A DNA stretch of 7,461 nt, taken from Thermoflexales bacterium. GTDB lineage: Bacteria > Chloroflexota > Anaerolineae > Fen-1058. Positions 6,180 through 7,461 of the stretch are shown here, piece by piece. Position numbers and translations under genes: made by a program. Position 1 is the first letter of the stretch, and each line of letters opens with the position of its first letter. A model generated the notes under the pieces. That model was not told the DNA's origin. It made no database searches and saw only the letters and a list, made by a program, of their open reading frames with translations. The DNA is taken from NCBI GenBank assembly GCA_030834835.1, contig JAUQXD010001322.1, forward strand, positions 1 through 7,461, written 5' to 3'.

Positions 6180-7461
6180 GGGAACGGCCGCTGGTTATCG
6201 GCCTGATGCTGCTGGCCTTTTTCTTTCGCATTTGGCAGTTAAACGATGTGCCGCCTGGTCTGCATCACGACGAAGTGATCATTGGGCAGGTGGCCAAAGA
6301 TATTTTGCGCGGCAACTTCGCCATCTATTTCACGGCGGGTTACGGTCACGAGCCGCTGTATCACTATCTTGTGGCGGGTTTCTTTGCGGCCCTCGGCGCG
6401 AGTGCGTTTACGCTCCGCTTGACCTCGGCCTTCATCGCGGTGCTGGGATTGGCTGTCGCTTATCGTTTCACGCGCCGCCTGTTCTCACCAGGCGTGGCGG
6501 CCGGGATGTTGGCGTGGATGTCGATCGCGTTGTGGACGGTGTTCTTCGCGCGCGTCGGTCTGCGCGGCATCACGCTGCCGCTGCTTACCACACTCACCGC
6601 GTATTGCCTGTGGACAGCTCTTCACGTACCATCGCGAAGCACCCCTGTGGGGCGCACCATGCATTACGTTCTCGCCGGTGCACTGCTTGGTCTGACCCTC
6701 TATACCTATCAAGCCAGCCGCGTTTTCCCGGTTATTTTCGCTGTTTTCTTCATCTATCTTGTGGTGACACGGTCTTCACTCGTCATCACGAAACATCCCA
6801 CTGGGACTCGTCACTCGTTATTCGTCCGCCGTGTTGGCGCTTTCTTCGCGACTGCGCTGCTCGTCGCCGCGCCTTTGATCATCTACCTCGCCGTTATCAA
6901 CCCCACCGCCGAGGAACGCGTGGCCGATCTCAGCGGACCGCTCAACGAATTGCGCGCCGGTAAGCCGGGTGAAGTGATCAGTTCGACGCTGAATACGCTG
7001 GGGATGTTCACGCTCACGGGGGATGCCGTTCCAATCTACAACGTGAGCGAGCGCCCGGTCTTCCCGGAACCGATCGGCGCGGCGTTGTTTTACGTGGGTC
7101 TGCTGGTTTGCCTGTGGCGTTGGAAACAACCGGCCTATGCCTTCATGTTAATCTGGTTCTTCATCAGCCTGACCCCGGCGATGGTGACGCCGTTTTCGCC
7201 TAACTTCGTCCGTACGATGGCGGTGTGGCCCGTGCCGTTTGTGTTTGTAGGGGTGGGGATGCAGTGGGTTGGGCAAAGGGTAAATTGGTTACTTAGTAAG
7301 TTGGTAAATTGGTGGAATGGTCGATCGGTCAATCGGTCGATTGGTCAACTGGTCGATTGGTCAAAACGGCACCTTGTCACGCGAAGCGCGTCATCTGGTC
7401 ATCTTGTCACCGGCTTTTTTATCTTAGCACTCGGCTTCAACGCCCTCCTCACCTACCGCGA
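6158..7461 (+). CDS. GT39/PMT-like membrane glycosyltransferase, paralogue of the 2452-4479 gene (3'-truncated)
   Basis: The frame is open from ATG 6158 to the window end (434 complete codons), and the stop lies beyond. The order of motifs follows the paralogue: helix 1 at 11-27, 'PPGLHHDEV' at 32-40 (D38-E39 in the catalytic-loop position), 'GHEPLYHY' at 63-70, 'RVGLRGITL' at 132-140, 'YTYQASR' at 182-188, 'YNVSERPVFPEP' at 294-305 and 'SPNFVRTMAVWP' at 347-358. The visible end, 'LTYR', aligns with 'TTWHDYFDVW' of the paralogue, so roughly 240-260 residues, probably including a beta-sandwich, remain outside the window. It probably transfers a lipid-linked sugar on the outer membrane face; the acceptor is unknown. 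Two basic loops are longer than in the paralogue, by about 10 residues (207-223) and about 30 residues (375-417), and both are encoded by short tandem repeats. It overlaps the upstream stop by 4 bp, with its ribosome site inside a hairpin. Confidence 0.88.
   Translation, partial: MKSSRPRWERPLVIGLMLLAFFFRIWQLNDVPPGLHHDEVIIGQVAKDILRGNFAIYFTAGYGHEPLYHYLVAGFFAALGASAFTLRLTSAFIAVLGLAVAYRFTRRLFSPGVAAGMLAWMSIALWTVFFARVGLRGITLPLLTTLTAYCLWTALHVPSRSTPVGRTMHYVLAGALLGLTLYTYQASRVFPVIFAVFFIYLVVTRSSLVITKHPTGTRHSLFVRRVGAFFATALLVAAPLIIYLAVINPTAEERVADLSGPLNELRAGKPGEVISSTLNTLGMFTLTGDAVPIYNVSERPVFPEPIGAALFYVGLLVCLWRWKQPAYAFMLIWFFISLTPAMVTPFSPNFVRTMAVWPVPFVFVGVGMQWVGQRVNWLLSKLVNWWNGRSVNRSIGQLVDWSKRHLVTRSASSGHLVTGFFILALGFNALLTYR
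6639..6655. repeat. Small inverted repeat in a variable coding loop
   Basis: gcacccc at 6639-6645 pairs with 6649-6655 around a 3-nt loop, with one A-C mismatch. It lies in residues 161-166 of the gene starting at 6158, in the same inter-helix loop that carries the heptamer arrays in the paralogue. It is short and may be chance. Confidence 0.3.
6778..6826. repeat. Degenerate heptamer array inside a coding loop
   Basis: A 7-bp register holds over 49 bp. Clear units are actcgtc (6778-6784), actcgtc (6806-6812), actcgtt (6813-6819) and attcgtc (6820-6826); the three units between them are diverged. It encodes residues 207-223 of the surrounding glycosyltransferase, in a basic inter-helix loop that is about 10 residues longer than in the paralogue. 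Confidence 0.6.
7281..7360. repeat. Octamer tandem array (ten units) inside a coding loop
   Basis: Ten 8-bp units run in exact register: taaattgg, ttacttag, taagttgg, taaattgg, tggaatgg, tcgatcgg, tcaatcgg, tcgattgg, tcaactgg, tcgattgg. The period continues in weaker form as tcaaaacg (7361-7368) and, after a break, as tcatctgg, tcatcttg, tcaccggc (7391-7414). It encodes residues 375-401 of the glycosyltransferase that starts at 6158, a basic and Trp-rich loop about 30 residues longer than its paralogue's. Since 8 x 3 is 24, the protein-level repeat is a blurred 8-residue period. The surrounding frame has no stop. Confidence 0.82.

Noticed and set aside
6232..6963. 243-codon plus-strand ORF in another frame of the last gene
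   Set aside because: The true frame from 6158 carries PPGLHHDEV and all paralogue motifs without a stop to the window end; the other frame is Arg/His/Cys-rich and featureless.
7281..7414. CRISPR-like array
   Set aside because: The units are only 8 bp and contiguous, with no spacers, and lie inside an intact gene.

Overview
The window is a run of five consecutive plus-strand genes. All five encode large polytopic membrane proteins of the glycosyltransferase C-fold (GT-C / GT39-PMT-like) type, and the first and last are cut by the window edges. There is no tRNA, rRNA, CRISPR array, transposase or classical terminator. The base composition is GC-rich, and the proteins carry sequence styles I associate with Chloroflexota: a 'PPGLHxDE' first loop, a 'SHPPGP' motif and C-terminal 'YW..VF.H..D..GQ..Q.D' beta-sandwich domains. 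The phylum is an inference; the taxon cannot be proven from this window.

Layout: (1) 2-343 is the C-terminal end of a membrane protein with a 'YGG..WG.RWFVP..PL' motif. (2) 344-510 is the only real intergenic gap. It holds a 111-bp inverted-repeat element with a nested hairpin, then a 7-bp-period repeat that ends exactly at the next start codon and overlaps a possible promoter. (3) 511-2436 is a 641-aa GT-C-like protein with a C-terminal beta-sandwich. (4) 2452-4479 is a 675-aa GT39-like protein with an HYDE first-loop motif and a related C-terminal domain. Its start lies just behind an extended -10 box whose TG comes from the previous stop codon. (5) 4476-6161 is a 561-aa GT-C-like protein of a different subfamily. 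(6) 6158 to the window end is a paralogue of the 2452-4479 gene. The last three genes are joined by 4-base stop/start overlaps and are probably translationally coupled.

The genes probably act together in building or decorating a cell-surface glycan, glycolipid or glycoprotein, each moving a sugar from a lipid-phosphate donor on the outer face of the membrane. Substrates cannot be read from the sequence.

The most unusual signal is repeats inside genes. Four repeat tracts sit inside the coding sequences: an 18-bp perfect palindrome, an inverted pair of 7-bp-period arrays, a 7-bp-period array and an 8-bp-period array. All four fall in basic, probably cytoplasmic loops between membrane helices. 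Three of them coincide with places where one of the two paralogues is 10-30 residues longer than the other. The unit lengths are not multiples of three, yet every reading frame is intact. Two gene junctions also carry inverted repeats positioned on the start codon or ribosome binding site.
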